The notes beneath the pieces are model-generated. The model made no database searches and was not told where the DNA came from. It saw nothing but the letters and a program-made list of their open reading frames with translations. Shown piece after piece: positions 1-8,816 of a DNA stretch of 64,000 bases. Position 1 is the stretch's first letter; each line of letters opens with the position of its first letter. Both the position numbers and the translations under genes were made by a program. The DNA is from Bacillota bacterium. Lineage in GTDB: Bacteria; Bacillota; Clostridia; Oscillospirales; Acutalibacteraceae. The stretch spans positions 1 to 64,000 of the forward strand of contig JAEYPT010000006.1 of assembly GCA_023410445.1 (NCBI GenBank), in the 5' to 3' direction.

Positions 1-59
1 CCAACAAACCGGGGGGCCCCTCCACCCCCCCGCCCCCCCGCCTGCTAAAATTTGTTCGA
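1..59. repeat. G/C homopolymer tract at window edge
   Basis: Positions 11-20 read six G then four C, and 25-31 and 33-39 are two runs of seven C separated by one G. On the minus strand this lies directly 3' of the stop codon of the gene ending at 60 and reads as several long G runs, a pattern able to form a G-quadruplex. It may be a real 3' UTR element or a sequence-quality artefact at a contig end. Nothing coding is seen. Confidence 0.5.
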
Positions 60-2387
60 TTATTTTGTAATCGTTGCCACCGTGCGCGGCGTTTTTTCAC
101 CGTTTAAGTAGAATCCGGTGCTGCTGCCGACCTTGCCGACCGCAGTTACCTTAAAGAAATAATCATTCCCTTTGGAACCGACAGCGGAAACTCTGAACGC
201 AGAACTGCTGCCGGAAGTCAGGGTCGGTTTTGAGGGGGCCGTCAATTTGATGACATAGCTTGCCCCAGATTTTAAAACAAACGGCTTAGTTGTATCACAG
301 CGGACGCTGGATACCGCCGTACCAACCGTTGCCACAAGAAGCTTGACGCCGTTGACATAGATACCGGCTTTCGCCCCGGGTGCACCGATGGCAATCAGCT
401 TAAAATAATACTCGTTGCTGCTTGTCTTTACCAGCTGAGTTTCAAACACCCCGGACGTACCGACAGTAAGAACCGGGGCAGCGCCGTTGAAACTGGTGAT
501 TTTGAACTCATATTCGCTGTTCACCGCAAAGTCTGCGGTCGTGTCACTGACAAAGGTTGTAACGGCCGGGGAATGATCGGAGCTAATACTGCTTGCAGAA
601 TGCGATCCGGAAGAGTGGCTGTCCGAGCCTCCCGGAGAAGAACCGTTTGCAGTGGAAGTCAGCATAAAAGTAGAAAAGGAGGAAGTGGTAAAGGATGCAT
701 ATCTGCCGTTGATTGTCAGCGGCAGCGTTTCCGTATCGCCATCATCCTTGAAATGTTGAATTGAATAGGTTCTGGATGAATCGTAGTGGAAAGAATCCGG
801 AAGTTTGAACGTGATCGTCACAGGAATTCTTAGATCGTGTATCTCATCCGAGCCTACCGTAAGATTCATCTCAAACGCGAGCACCGCACTGCTGTCCGTC
901 GGCACAGTCTGATTCATCTGCAGGTTAACGGGAGTCGCAGTTGACTCACCGCCCGTAATTCCAGCAGCAAGCAACAGTCCGGAAACGGTCGGCACTTCGC
1001 TTATCGCGCTGTCCTTAATGATTGAAGGGTCATGTTCTACTGCCACTTGCTTGCTGACAGCGCCATTGGCAGTGGTCAGCTTTTCAAGCAGAGCCTCCAG
1101 ATTGTCAATCTGTGCGCTGCCGATCTTCGAAGCGGCGTCTTCACCGAGAAGCTGAACAACAGTTACCGCGGTTTGGATCTGGCTCTTCGTAGTATTATCC
1201 ATTGTAGCGGAAGCGGCATTCGGAAGACTGTCGACCACATTTTTGAGAGCGTCAATCTCCTGATTGTAGTTATCCTGGGACTGAACGATTACAGTGCAGA
1301 AAGCAGTAAAGAAACCGTCCTCTGTTGCTACGGTAATCGTTGTAGTGCCATAGCCTTTCAGGGTCATCAGGCCGTTTGCATCAATGGTGGCCACGCTGGG
1401 ATCGGAGCTTTTCCATGTTACTTTTTGATCGGTTGCATCAGCAGGACGAACAGTTGCGTGCAGCTGATGTGTCGGTTGCGCAGTGAAGTCACCTGAATAG
1501 GTGATGGACGCCGGCAAAGAGACTCCCGTAACCAAATTAGCGGTATTCGTTTCGACGGCCACACTGCATTTCGGCGGCAGCAAACCACTGGCCAGCTTGT
1601 AGCCGATCAGATCAGGCTGAAATACATAGTGTCCCACTTTGTTCCAGTCACTGCCTGTCGTACAGAACCATTTAACATTTTGAAGTGTTCCCGTCGTATC
1701 GTCGGTATACCGTACGGTTATATCCGGGAACGGAATACTGTTTGTGCCTACTTTTACCGAGATCGACCATCCGCCTTTCGGTACATTCAGAAAAGCAGAA
1801 ATTGTCTTTTTAGCGGGTTGCGGTGTCCCTTTTTCGAACACTGCGTATACGGTTTTTACCGCATTGGTAAATTTGTATGGATTAGGTTCAAGTGGATTCG
1901 GTGGGGTAATAACATTCCCGCTTGCATCCGCCCAATTTGCAAACACGTAACCGCCCTCAATGTTCGGATACGCCTCTGCATAAACTGCGGAACCGTCAGC
2001 CGATGTATACAGCCCGACAGAACCGCTTTCAGGGACATCACCGAAATTCTGCACCGTGTAGTCCTTATAAGTAATTTTTAGCGCTTTATTCGAGAGAAAA
2101 ACATTCTCGGCTACGGATTTGACCTGATATTGATAATGCGAAACTGCACTCCATGCTTCATCAGGAATTGAATAAGTGTTATCAACTGTGGGCGTTTTAA
2201 TCGCTTCAAGTTTCACTGCACTGTCTGGAGCATTATTGGTAATTTCAAACGTATAATTTCCACTGTCAAACCGATCCCCCACATTGCCTATCCCTGCCTC
2301 CGACGCGAACGCCGCAGTTCCGGCAAAGGAGCTAATCACCATGGAAGCCGACAGCAAAAGTGCCAAAGCCTTTTGTGATACTTTCAT
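60..2387 (-). CDS. Secreted Ig-like (BIG2) surface protein with duplicated C-terminal module
   Basis: This 775-residue protein starts with a Sec signal peptide (Lys at 2 and 6, hydrophobic core about 8-25, AFAS cleavage region near 26-29). Residues about 127-190 resemble an InlB/Listeria-Bacteroides type repeat (GGYVFANW, then AVYAVFEKG). About 285-370 is a BIG2 Ig-like domain (VTWKSSDPSVATID, then GTTTITV). A Ser/Gly/His-rich linker near 585-607 leads to two 83-residue copies of one module (610-692 and 693-775), each with a YxFK strand, a YFFKxxAxG strand and a GxYxNG motif. The same pair ends the 946-residue protein at 10474-13314. There is no LPXTG, SLH or C-terminal anchor helix, so wall attachment is unexplained; the terminal modules are my candidate for it. 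The start has a GAGGTG site close upstream. Function is probably adhesion or envelope structure, by inference only. Confidence 0.75.
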   Translation of the reverse strand: MKVSQKALALLLSASMVISSFAGTAAFASEAGIGNVGDRFDSGNYTFEITNNAPDSAVKLEAIKTPTVDNTYSIPDEAWSAVSHYQYQVKSVAENVFLSNKALKITYKDYTVQNFGDVPESGSVGLYTSADGSAVYAEAYPNIEGGYVFANWADASGNVITPPNPLEPNPYKFTNAVKTVYAVFEKGTPQPAKKTISAFLNVPKGGWSISVKVGTNSIPFPDITVRYTDDTTGTLQNVKWFCTTGSDWNKVGHYVFQPDLIGYKLASGLLPPKCSVAVETNTANLVTGVSLPASITYSGDFTAQPTHQLHATVRPADATDQKVTWKSSDPSVATIDANGLMTLKGYGTTTITVATEDGFFTAFCTVIVQSQDNYNQEIDALKNVVDSLPNAASATMDNTTKSQIQTAVTVVQLLGEDAASKIGSAQIDNLEALLEKLTTANGAVSKQVAVEHDPSIIKDSAISEVPTVSGLLLAAGITGGESTATPVNLQMNQTVPTDSSAVLAFEMNLTVGSDEIHDLRIPVTITFKLPDSFHYDSSRTYSIQHFKDDGDTETLPLTINGRYASFTTSSFSTFMLTSTANGSSPGGSDSHSSGSHSASSISSDHSPAVTTFVSDTTADFAVNSEYEFKITSFNGAAPVLTVGTSGVFETQLVKTSSNEYYFKLIAIGAPGAKAGIYVNGVKLLVATVGTAVSSVRCDTTKPFVLKSGASYVIKLTAPSKPTLTSGSSSAFRVSAVGSKGNDYFFKVTAVGKVGSSTGFYLNGEKTPRTVATITK

Positions 2388-2632
2388 TTTTCACCTCATC
2401 AAGTAAAAATTTCGACAGCATGCTCCCCTCACAGCATCTTGCCCCCCATCACGGATTTATTTTGAAGCCCAAATTTACTGCGAGTATACAGATAACCGTA
2501 TGACCTCTATCGGAGCAAACGAAATCATTTTCTTTGATGGATGCTCATGTGGTTTTCTTCCGTAGTGCTTGCGTTCGATCAGTGTTTCACTTTTTCAACA
2601 TGCCATCGTACTTGGAATATGTATTCAAATGC
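2388..2632 (-). other. Long 5' leader of the BIG2 surface protein
   Basis: About 240 bases separate the putative promoter from the start codon on the minus strand. The stretch contains no ORF I would accept. It has short self-complementary segments but I could not match it to a known riboswitch with confidence. Confidence 0.35.
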
Positions 2633-2661
2633 ATTATAGGCTCATATTTTTAATTTTTAAT
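2633..2661 (-). promoter_or_regulatory. Putative sigma-A promoter of the BIG2 surface gene
   Basis: On the minus strand a perfect TATAAT (+ strand 2633-2638) is preceded at 17 bases by TTAAAA (2656-2661). The -10 is good and the -35 weak. The surrounding 2640-2720 is very AT-rich. Confidence 0.45.
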
Positions 2662-2731
2662 TCAATTCTAATAATTTATCTGTTTTTGAATCTATTTTTC
2701 TCTGCCAATAAGCATTTTGAATATTTAAAAT

Positions 2732-2773
2732 AGAAAAGACAACCCCGGAAGAGATCCGAGAGTTGCCTTTTCT
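2732..2773 (-). terminator. Second hairpin downstream of gap
   Basis: Arms AGAAAAG-CAAC and GTTG-CTTTTCT enclose about 20 bases. It lies downstream of the main gap terminator and is followed on the minus strand by ATTTTAAAT. It probably acts as a back-up terminator insulating the surface-protein promoter. Confidence 0.5.
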
Positions 2774-2778
2774 AAAAA

Positions 2779-2810
2779 ATCAACTCTGCGGCAAAAGCCG
2801 CAGAGTTGAT
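2779..2810 (-). terminator. Intrinsic terminator of gap
   Basis: A perfect 14-bp stem (ATCAACTCTGCGGC and its complement) with a 4-base loop, followed on the minus strand by six T. It lies 9 bases beyond the gap stop codon. Confidence 0.9.
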
Positions 2811-2818
2811 TCGAAAAC

Positions 2819-3835
2819 TTATTCGTGGTCGACTTTGCTCATGTGTTTGATGAGTTCGAGGACCTTATTGCTATAGCCCCACTCATTGTCGTACCAGGAA
2901 ACCAGCTTGACAAAGTGGTCGTTCAGCATAATGCCGGCCTTCGCATCGAAGATGGAAGTACGAGCGTCGCCAAGGAAGTCGGAAGAAACGACCATGTCCT
3001 CTGTGTAGCCGAGGATACCCTTCAGTTCGCCTTCGGAAGCTTCTTTGATTGCATCGCAGATTGCATCGTAGGTGGTGGGTTTCGCAAGGCTGCAGGTCAG
3101 GTCAACAACGGAAACGTCCAGGGTCGGAACACGCATGGACATACCGGTCAGCTTGCCCTTAACGGACGGAATGACAAGCGCGCAGGCTTTTGCAGCGCCG
3201 GTCGTGGAAGGAATGATGTTGCCGGCAGCAGAACGGCCGCCTCTCCAGTCTTTCATGGAAGGACCGTCAACCGTCTTCTGAGTAGCGGTTGTGGAGTGAA
3301 CCGTAGTCATAAGGCCTTCGACAATGCCGAACTTGTCGTTAACAACCTTGACCAGCGGAGCCAGGCAGATTGTTGTGCAGGAAGCGTTGGAAACAACCTT
3401 CATGTCCTTGTTGTACATGTCGAGGTTAACGCCGCAGACAAAAGTCGGGGTGTCATCCTTGGCAGGAGCGGAAATAACAACCTTTTTCGCACCAGCTTTA
3501 ATATGAGCAGAAGCCTTGTCCGTGCTGGTGAAAACACCGGTGGATTCTACAACATACTCAGCAGCGATCTTGCCCCACGGAATCTGGGAAGGATCTTTCT
3601 CAGCGAAAACTTCGATTGCCTTGCCGTTAACGACCAGTTTGCCGTTTTCAGCTTTCACATCACCGTCAAAATGACCGTGCATGGTGTCATATTTAACCAT
3701 GTACACCATATAATCAACGTCGATGAACGGATCGTTGATGCCAACAACCTCAAATGCCTCCGGCTGTGCAACGGCAGCACGGAACACAAGGCGGCCAATA
3801 CGGCCAAAGCCATTGATGCCTACTTTAATTGCCAT
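2819..3835 (-). CDS. gap: Glyceraldehyde-3-phosphate dehydrogenase (phosphorylating)
   Basis: The enzyme converts glyceraldehyde-3-phosphate, NAD+ and phosphate to 1,3-bisphosphoglycerate in cytosolic glycolysis. The 338 residues show the N-terminal NAD fold (GINGFGRIGR, residues 7-16), the catalytic Cys in SNASCTTICLAPL near 152, the HSTTATQKTVDGPS segment and the C-terminal WYDNEWGYSNKV. The start is set by a textbook AGGAGG eight bases upstream. It has its own promoter and terminator and is monocistronic, unlike the many Firmicutes in which gap leads the pgk-tpi-gpm cluster; here that cluster lies 14 kb away at 17921 on the other strand. Length and motifs are typical of class I GapA. Confidence 0.97.
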   Translation of the reverse strand: MAIKVGINGFGRIGRLVFRAAVAQPEAFEVVGINDPFIDVDYMVYMVKYDTMHGHFDGDVKAENGKLVVNGKAIEVFAEKDPSQIPWGKIAAEYVVESTGVFTSTDKASAHIKAGAKKVVISAPAKDDTPTFVCGVNLDMYNKDMKVVSNASCTTICLAPLVKVVNDKFGIVEGLMTTVHSTTATQKTVDGPSMKDWRGGRSAAGNIIPSTTGAAKACALVIPSVKGKLTGMSMRVPTLDVSVVDLTCSLAKPTTYDAICDAIKEASEGELKGILGYTEDMVVSSDFLGDARTSIFDAKAGIMLNDHFVKLVSWYDNEWGYSNKVLELIKHMSKVDHE

Positions 3836-3876
3836 AAATTTTACCTCCTAAAAAATTGATGATTGCTCCATCCTTT

Positions 3877-3905
3877 ATTTTATAGCATTTTCTGCTGTTT
3901 TACAA
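3877..3905 (-). promoter_or_regulatory. Sigma-A promoter of gap
   Basis: On the minus strand TTGTAA (3900-3905), a 17-base spacer and TAAAAT (3877-3882). The start codon is about 35 bases beyond the predicted transcription start. Confidence 0.7.
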
Positions 3906-3937
3906 GCGTTTTGATAAGAAATTAACGTTCTTCCCAA

Positions 3938-4966
3938 TTACAGGGTGGACAGGAACGGACTTTGGACCGATTCCGCGAATTTTTCGCTGCTCCCGCACGC
4001 CTCGTTCAGATACTGCGCACACTCCGCAAGCCAGTCCGCACCGGCCTCCGGAGAAAGCACTCCCGCACGCTGCGGCGATGGGATCAGAACCGGAGACGCC
4101 TGCCGGATTTCCGGGCGCTCGGCGTCCTCCTCGCTCATGGGCGCCGGCTCGCTGTGCAGCAAGGTGGAAACCGGCCGAAGACTCTTCTGCTGCGCTGCAA
4201 GGCATGACAGAATATAAATTGCCATCACAACGCAGACGATCTGCTGTCCGGCCGAAAGCGTGCGGATCACCGTATGCCCGGAAAAATCCATGACGCATTC
4301 CGGTATGGAAGCCGCAAGCGCGATCAGTGCCGCCGGAAAACCGACGGCATAAAGCTGAAACGTACTTTTCTCACTTTCTACCCCAGTTAACAATTTTGCC
4401 TGCGCAAACAGGAATAAAAGAAGGAAGATTACCGTAAATGTTGTATAGGCGTTCTCCACCAGATTGACCATGGCCGCATACGTAATGAACAGAAGAATCA
4501 GCATCGCGCAGCCCCAGACGGAGGGCAGCAGCGCCGCCAACGGATGATGACCCAGAACGTTCTTACCGGTTGCAAAGCCGTAGCCAGTCGCCAAAATCAC
4601 CGCTCCCGCGGGAATACCCAAAACACAGACGATGTAATAAAGCACTTGGCTGTCATCCCCGAAGCCGCCCGAAAAACCGACCAGCGACTGAAGAACAACA
4701 AACAGCCCCGCTAGAACTCCGGCCACCGCTGCAGGCACATTTCGGACGGGCCTGCCGTCCCACGCGGTATGGATCTGTTTGCCCGGCACCACAAGAAGCA
4801 CCGATGCAAGAGCTCCTGCCGCCAGCACAATGGAAACGATGAGAACCAGTTTTCCACCGTCCCTGTAAAAACCCGTAGCAGGGTCCAGCAAAGCCGTCAT
4901 ACAATAAACTCTCGCAGGCAGAATAACCACCAGCGTCACGACAAACGCTATCCACGCTTTTTTCAC
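3938..4966 (-). CDS. Polytopic membrane protein of unknown function, coupled to citrate synthase
   Basis: The 342-residue protein has about eight hydrophobic segments (roughly 4-26, 38-60, 80-101, 109-131, 143-165, 168-194, 207-229 and 240-260) and then a soluble, acidic and Pro-rich tail of about 80 residues. I do not recognise the family. Its ATG overlaps the TGA of the upstream citrate synthase gene (ATGA at 4963-4966), so translation is probably coupled and the two share a promoter. No transporter signature or catalytic motif is evident. A link with citrate or central carbon metabolism is suggested only by the operon. Confidence 0.7.
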   Translation of the reverse strand: MKKAWIAFVVTLVVILPARVYCMTALLDPATGFYRDGGKLVLIVSIVLAAGALASVLLVVPGKQIHTAWDGRPVRNVPAAVAGVLAGLFVVLQSLVGFSGGFGDDSQVLYYIVCVLGIPAGAVILATGYGFATGKNVLGHHPLAALLPSVWGCAMLILLFITYAAMVNLVENAYTTFTVIFLLLFLFAQAKLLTGVESEKSTFQLYAVGFPAALIALAASIPECVMDFSGHTVIRTLSAGQQIVCVVMAIYILSCLAAQQKSLRPVSTLLHSEPAPMSEEDAERPEIRQASPVLIPSPQRAGVLSPEAGADWLAECAQYLNEACGSSEKFAESVQSPFLSTL

Positions 4967-6357
4967 TGCAGCCCCTCCCCCAATTTACCGGTTCTGTCTC
5001 CGAGCGGCACATAAGGAACGTTGCGCGACAGGGAACGGTAGGCGGGCCGCATAATACGGCCGCAGGTCTCCATCTCCTCCATACGGTGCGCGCACCAGCC
5101 CACAATGCGGGACACGGCGAACAACGGCGTGAAAATGTCGCTGGGAATCCCCAGCAGCTCATAGACCAGCCCAGAATAGAAATCAACGTTGGCGCACATT
5201 ACCTTGCTCTTTCCGGTCACCCGCGCAAAGACAGCAGGCGCAAGACGCTCTACGCGTTCAAACAGCTCAAACTTTTTCAGCATATCCCGTTCGGCGGCCA
5301 GCTTCAGCGCCTTCTGGCGGAGAATCACGGCCCGGGGATCGGAAAGCGTATAAACGGCATGGCCGATTCCGTAAATCAGCCCGGAATGGTCGCAGGCCTC
5401 GCCCCGCAGGATTTTTTCCAGGAACGCGGAAACCTCGTCCTCGTCTTCCCAATCCTGTACCTGCTCCATCAGCTCGTTCATCATCATCATCACGCGGTGG
5501 TTCGCGCCGCCGTGACGCGGTCCCTTCAGCGAACCGATCGCAGCGGAAATGGCGGAATAAATATCCGTTCCGGTGGAAGAAAGCACACGCGCGGAAAATG
5601 TGGAGTTATTGCCGCCGCCGTGCTCCGCGTGAAGCATCATGCAAATATCCAGCAGCTTTGCTTCCTCATCCGTAAAGGACCGGTCCGGACGGATCGCGTT
5701 GAGAATTGATTCCGCCGTCGACTGCTTCGGATCAATCGGATGAAAATACATGCTCTTCTTATCGAAATGCCTTCGCTTGACCTGATAGGCATACGTCATG
5801 ATGAGCGGAAGACGCGCAATCAGCTGAATGGACTGGCGCATATTGTTTTCCAACGAAGCGTCGTCCGGATTATCGTCGTAGGAATAGAGGGCAAGAACGG
5901 AACGAGCCAGCTTATTCATCACGTTTTTGGAGGGTGCCTTGATGATCATATCCTCCGCGAAATATTCCGGGAGCTCGCGGTTGTCGCTGAGCACCCTGCG
6001 GAATCGGCTGAGCTGGTCTGCCGTCGGCTGCGTACCGAACAGGAGCAGCCAGGCAACCTCCTCAAAGCCGAACCGGTTCTCGGCGGAACAGCCCTCCACA
6101 ATATCGTTCAGATCGATTCCGCGGTAGGTCAGTTTCCCGGCATCCGGGACCCGCTCACCGTCATCGATCAGATATCCGTGAACGTTGCAGATCAGGGTAA
6201 GGCCCGCCATTACGCCGGTGCCGTCGGGATTGCGAAGCCCGCGCTTCACTTCATAAAGATCAAATTTGTCCGGGTCGATCCGATTGTTCGCCCGGTATTC
6301 CCTGCAAAGCGTTTCCAGCTCCGCGCTGCTGCTGTCAAGCAAATTTTCGCCCATCAT
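4963..6357 (-). CDS. gltA: Citrate synthase
   Basis: The enzyme condenses acetyl-CoA and oxaloacetate to citrate, the first step of the oxidative TCA branch that feeds glutamate synthesis in many anaerobes. About 464 residues. Active-site segments are visible: MLHAEHGGGNNSTFSAR with the first catalytic His, GPRHGGANHRV with the second, and GIGHAVYTLSDPRA with the catalytic Asp in DPRA. The start at 6357 is preferred because GGGAAAGG ends 5 bases upstream; a GTG at 6363 would overlap that site. The N-terminal 40 residues are longer than in short bacterial forms, as in other clostridial homologues. No aconitase or isocitrate dehydrogenase is adjacent. The leader carries a terminator hairpin that could attenuate expression. 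Confidence 0.93.
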   Translation of the reverse strand: MMGENLLDSSSAELETLCREYRANNRIDPDKFDLYEVKRGLRNPDGTGVMAGLTLICNVHGYLIDDGERVPDAGKLTYRGIDLNDIVEGCSAENRFGFEEVAWLLLFGTQPTADQLSRFRRVLSDNRELPEYFAEDMIIKAPSKNVMNKLARSVLALYSYDDNPDDASLENNMRQSIQLIARLPLIMTYAYQVKRRHFDKKSMYFHPIDPKQSTAESILNAIRPDRSFTDEEAKLLDICMMLHAEHGGGNNSTFSARVLSSTGTDIYSAISAAIGSLKGPRHGGANHRVMMMMNELMEQVQDWEDEDEVSAFLEKILRGEACDHSGLIYGIGHAVYTLSDPRAVILRQKALKLAAERDMLKKFELFERVERLAPAVFARVTGKSKVMCANVDFYSGLVYELLGIPSDIFTPLFAVSRIVGWCAHRMEEMETCGRIMRPAYRSLSRNVPYVPLGDRTGKLGEGLQ

Positions 6358-6382
6358 AGACACCTTTCCCTTTGCATTCCGT

Positions 6383-6421
6383 AAAAAAAACAGCCAAATT
6401 TCCAGAAACCCATATGGCTGT
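6383..6421 (-). terminator. Terminator hairpin inside the citrate synthase leader (candidate attenuator)
   Basis: On the minus strand ACAGCCA and TGGCTGT pair (7 bp) around an 18-base loop and are followed by eight T. It lies between the gltA promoter and its start codon, starting only a few bases after the predicted transcription start. The U tract lies only on the minus strand, so it cannot belong to a convergent plus-strand gene. Confidence 0.7.
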
Positions 6422-6433
6422 GCTGCAAATCCT

Positions 6434-6462
6434 ATTTTATTACAGCGTTAAGGCAAAGTCAA
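6434..6462 (-). promoter_or_regulatory. Sigma-A promoter of citrate synthase
   Basis: TTGACT (6457-6462), a 17-base spacer and TAAAAT (6434-6439) on the minus strand. The predicted transcription start is near 6427. Confidence 0.75.
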
Positions 6463-6615
6463 GCAACAATCGTCCTGTATAACGGCTACCACGCATCGAA
6501 ATTCATTTCAGATGCAAAGATCAGCCGCTTGATTAGCTTCTGGAACATTACTGAGCAAATTTTGCAGGACGCTGCTTTTCTTTATGTATCATAACCGGAA
6601 AGGATGATCCAACCC

Positions 6616-7632
6616 ATGTTTCGAAAAAGGGGCAATCTTCTGCTGTGGCTCCTGTTGTTTTTCCTGATGTTCTGCATCCCGTTTCTTTCGATGGGACGAC
6701 CCGCCGGGGAAAAAGGGAGTTCTTCCTCACCGTCCGCTCCGCCAAAAAGCGCGAGTTCTTCGCAGCCGGTTCCGACAGTCGCCGCTTCCTTCCGAATTCT
6801 CGACTCCGTGAGCGGAAAGATACTTACGGTGGACGACCGCAGCTTCCTCTATGGCGGAGTCGCTGCCGAAATGTCTCCCGACGCGCCGCCGGAAGCCCTG
6901 CGCGCACAGGCCGTCGCCTGCTACACCTATTACAGCCGCCTACGCGAAGAACAACGGAAATCTCCTTCATCAGAACTGAAGGGCGCAGACTTTTCGGCGG
7001 ACCTGCAGAACGGAGAAAAATACGTCTCGCCGGACCTGATGAAAACCCGCTGGGGCAGCGTCTATGACGCCAAATACCGTGAACTGACCGACGCGGTCTC
7101 TCCTGTTTTCGGACAGGTTCTGAAATACGGCGGCGACCTGATCGACTCCACGTATTTCGCGATTTCCTCCGGCAACACAGAAAACGCCTCCGACGTATGG
7201 GGAGGAAACTGCCCGTATCTTGTTTCGGTCGCGAGCCCGGGCGACCGATATGCCGGGGGATACCAAACCTCTGCCGTTTTTACTTCCGATCAGTTTAAAA
7301 CCTGCGCACTCAACGCGGCACCAAAGGCCAATCTGAGCGGAAACCCATCTGCCTGGCTCGGCGCAGCACAGCGTACCGCGGCTGGGATGGTCAAAACGAT
7401 TTCCATCGGCGGGCAAAGCGTAGACGGTTCTGCGGTGCGGGCCGCGTTCAATCTGCGCTCCTCCGATTTCTCCGTCTCCTACGCCGACGGAAAATTTACC
7501 TTTCTCGTTAAGGGCTACGGCCACAACGTCGGCATGAGCCAGATCGGCGCAGAATACATGGCCTCACAGGGCAGCAGCTACCGGCAGATTCTCTCCTGGT
7601 ATTACCCGGGGACGGACCTTGCTTCCGTTTAG
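6616..7632 (+). CDS. SpoIID/LytB domain protein (sporulation peptidoglycan lytic factor-like)
   Basis: About 338 residues with an N-terminal membrane anchor (hydrophobic segment about 6-23), a Ser/Pro linker and a SpoIID domain: VAAEMSPDAPPEALRAQAV near 90, the STYFAISSGNTENASDVWGG segment, and GYGHNVGMSQIGAEYMA near the C-terminus. SpoIID is the lytic transglycosylase of the engulfment machinery, acting on peptidoglycan from the mother-cell membrane. Length fits SpoIID, but LytB-like paralogues share the domain, and no spoIIIAH/spoIIQ neighbours are seen. The ATG at 6604 directly abuts GGAAAGG, leaving no spacing, so the ATG at 6616 is preferred. The gene stands alone on the plus strand between minus-strand genes. 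Confidence 0.8.
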   Translation: MFRKRGNLLLWLLLFFLMFCIPFLSMGRPAGEKGSSSSPSAPPKSASSSQPVPTVAASFRILDSVSGKILTVDDRSFLYGGVAAEMSPDAPPEALRAQAVACYTYYSRLREEQRKSPSSELKGADFSADLQNGEKYVSPDLMKTRWGSVYDAKYRELTDAVSPVFGQVLKYGGDLIDSTYFAISSGNTENASDVWGGNCPYLVSVASPGDRYAGGYQTSAVFTSDQFKTCALNAAPKANLSGNPSAWLGAAQRTAAGMVKTISIGGQSVDGSAVRAAFNLRSSDFSVSYADGKFTFLVKGYGHNVGMSQIGAEYMASQGSSYRQILSWYYPGTDLASV

Positions 7633-7637
7633 CGCCG

Positions 7638-8801
7638 TTATTCCGTCAGCTTTGAGGCAACGGAGACGTCGCAGAGCTGCTGGATGCTGTAAACCGCCGC
7701 AGCCTGCCGAATTCCGTTCCGGGAAATATACTGGTCAAGGTCCTGGTTGAAATACCGCAGGTCAATCATATGGATTTCGGAAAAATTCCGGCACAGATAC
7801 GGGATCATACTGTTAGCGAAGGAATCCTTCATTAGAAGGAGTTTCCCACCCGGCGCCGACGGGTTCCGGATCACCGCGACGGCCGGATTGCCCCCGAAAT
7901 AGACCGAATATTTGTCTTTCCGGTTCAAAAATTCCGTCTTGTAGATTCCGTGGCTTTGATTTGACCCGATCTGCACGGTCACCGCGTCCATTCCATTCCA
8001 GACCGGATAGGAAAAGATATCCGGCTGCTGACCGCCGAACACAGCTTTGGAAAAGAGGGTCCCGTAAAAGGGCTGCTGCGCTGTGCGCACGGTGTATTCC
8101 GACAGAGGCACAATCGGTTTCCCCATGGCCTGAATCAGCGCCTTGTAGCCGATGTAAGCGCCCTGCATGTTCCAGTGATGATCGGTTTTAAAATACACAT
8201 CGCCGGCGGTTTTCAAGCTCAGCAGCGAAAATAGATCGACGACATGCCCTCTGCTTCCAATCTGCTGCTCCAGGCTTCGGAAATCGGAAAGCTGATCGCC
8301 CGGTGCCGCATGAGCCGGAAGATTTTCCAGCTGCTCCTGCGCCGCGGACGGCACTGCCAGCATAAAGAACGGAATTTTCTCCTGTTTGGCAAACGAACCG
8401 AAAGCGTCAGCATTTTCTTCAAAGATCTGCTTTGTATCGGGCAGAGTCGGCTCGTACAGATGACTGTTTTTCCCGAAATAGACCCCGGCTTTTGCAGGTT
8501 GTGTGCTGTAATCCGGATTCAGTTCGGTCTTTCCAATGGAAAGCTGTACCCGTGTGCACAGGTCAACGAATTGATCCCGGAGCGGAAACTGATCGCAGAC
8601 GCAGCTTTCCACCGATTTCATGTAGCTGCCGTCGGCAAGAGCAGAGAACTGCAGCTCCGGAAACGTCTGGAGCATTCGGTTTTCATTCTCGGAGAACTCG
8701 CTTTTCGGCCCAGCGGTGAGCCACAATAGGCCCGCTAAAATTGACAGCCCCAGAAAAGCCGTCATCGCCGCATACTCCCATGGATAAATTTTTTTCTTCA
8801 T
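7638..8801 (-). CDS. DHHW-family (AlgJ/AlgX-like) extracytoplasmic acetyltransferase component
   Basis: The 387-residue protein has one N-terminal membrane segment (about 12-30) and an SGNH-like extracellular domain. The family motif is visible as TDHHWNMQGAY near 207, and a Ser-containing KDSFANS block near 317 matches the nucleophile region. Such proteins work with MBOAT acyltransferases to O-acetylate exported polysaccharides. It is preceded by the MBOAT gene at 8817-10205 with a 15-base gap, so they form one operon. The glycan substrate cannot be told from the window; no polysaccharide synthesis genes are adjacent. The start is supported by GAGGGA just upstream. Confidence 0.85.
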   Translation of the reverse strand: MKKKIYPWEYAAMTAFLGLSILAGLLWLTAGPKSEFSENENRMLQTFPELQFSALADGSYMKSVESCVCDQFPLRDQFVDLCTRVQLSIGKTELNPDYSTQPAKAGVYFGKNSHLYEPTLPDTKQIFEENADAFGSFAKQEKIPFFMLAVPSAAQEQLENLPAHAAPGDQLSDFRSLEQQIGSRGHVVDLFSLLSLKTAGDVYFKTDHHWNMQGAYIGYKALIQAMGKPIVPLSEYTVRTAQQPFYGTLFSKAVFGGQQPDIFSYPVWNGMDAVTVQIGSNQSHGIYKTEFLNRKDKYSVYFGGNPAVAVIRNPSAPGGKLLLMKDSFANSMIPYLCRNFSEIHMIDLRYFNQDLDQYISRNGIRQAAAVYSIQQLCDVSVASKLTE

Positions 8802-8816
8802 ATGTCCCTCGCGAAC

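Noticed and set aside
2520..2632. Possible c-di-GMP-I riboswitch in the BIG2 surface protein leader (AACGCAAGCACTACGG resembles the core)
   Set aside because: Only one segment is similar; the GGGCAAACC and GGTAGCYGGGTTRCC segments are missing or unconvincing.
2825..3859. 344-codon plus-strand ORF opposite gap
   Set aside because: Complete overlap with gap on the other strand; an antisense shadow caused by codon bias.
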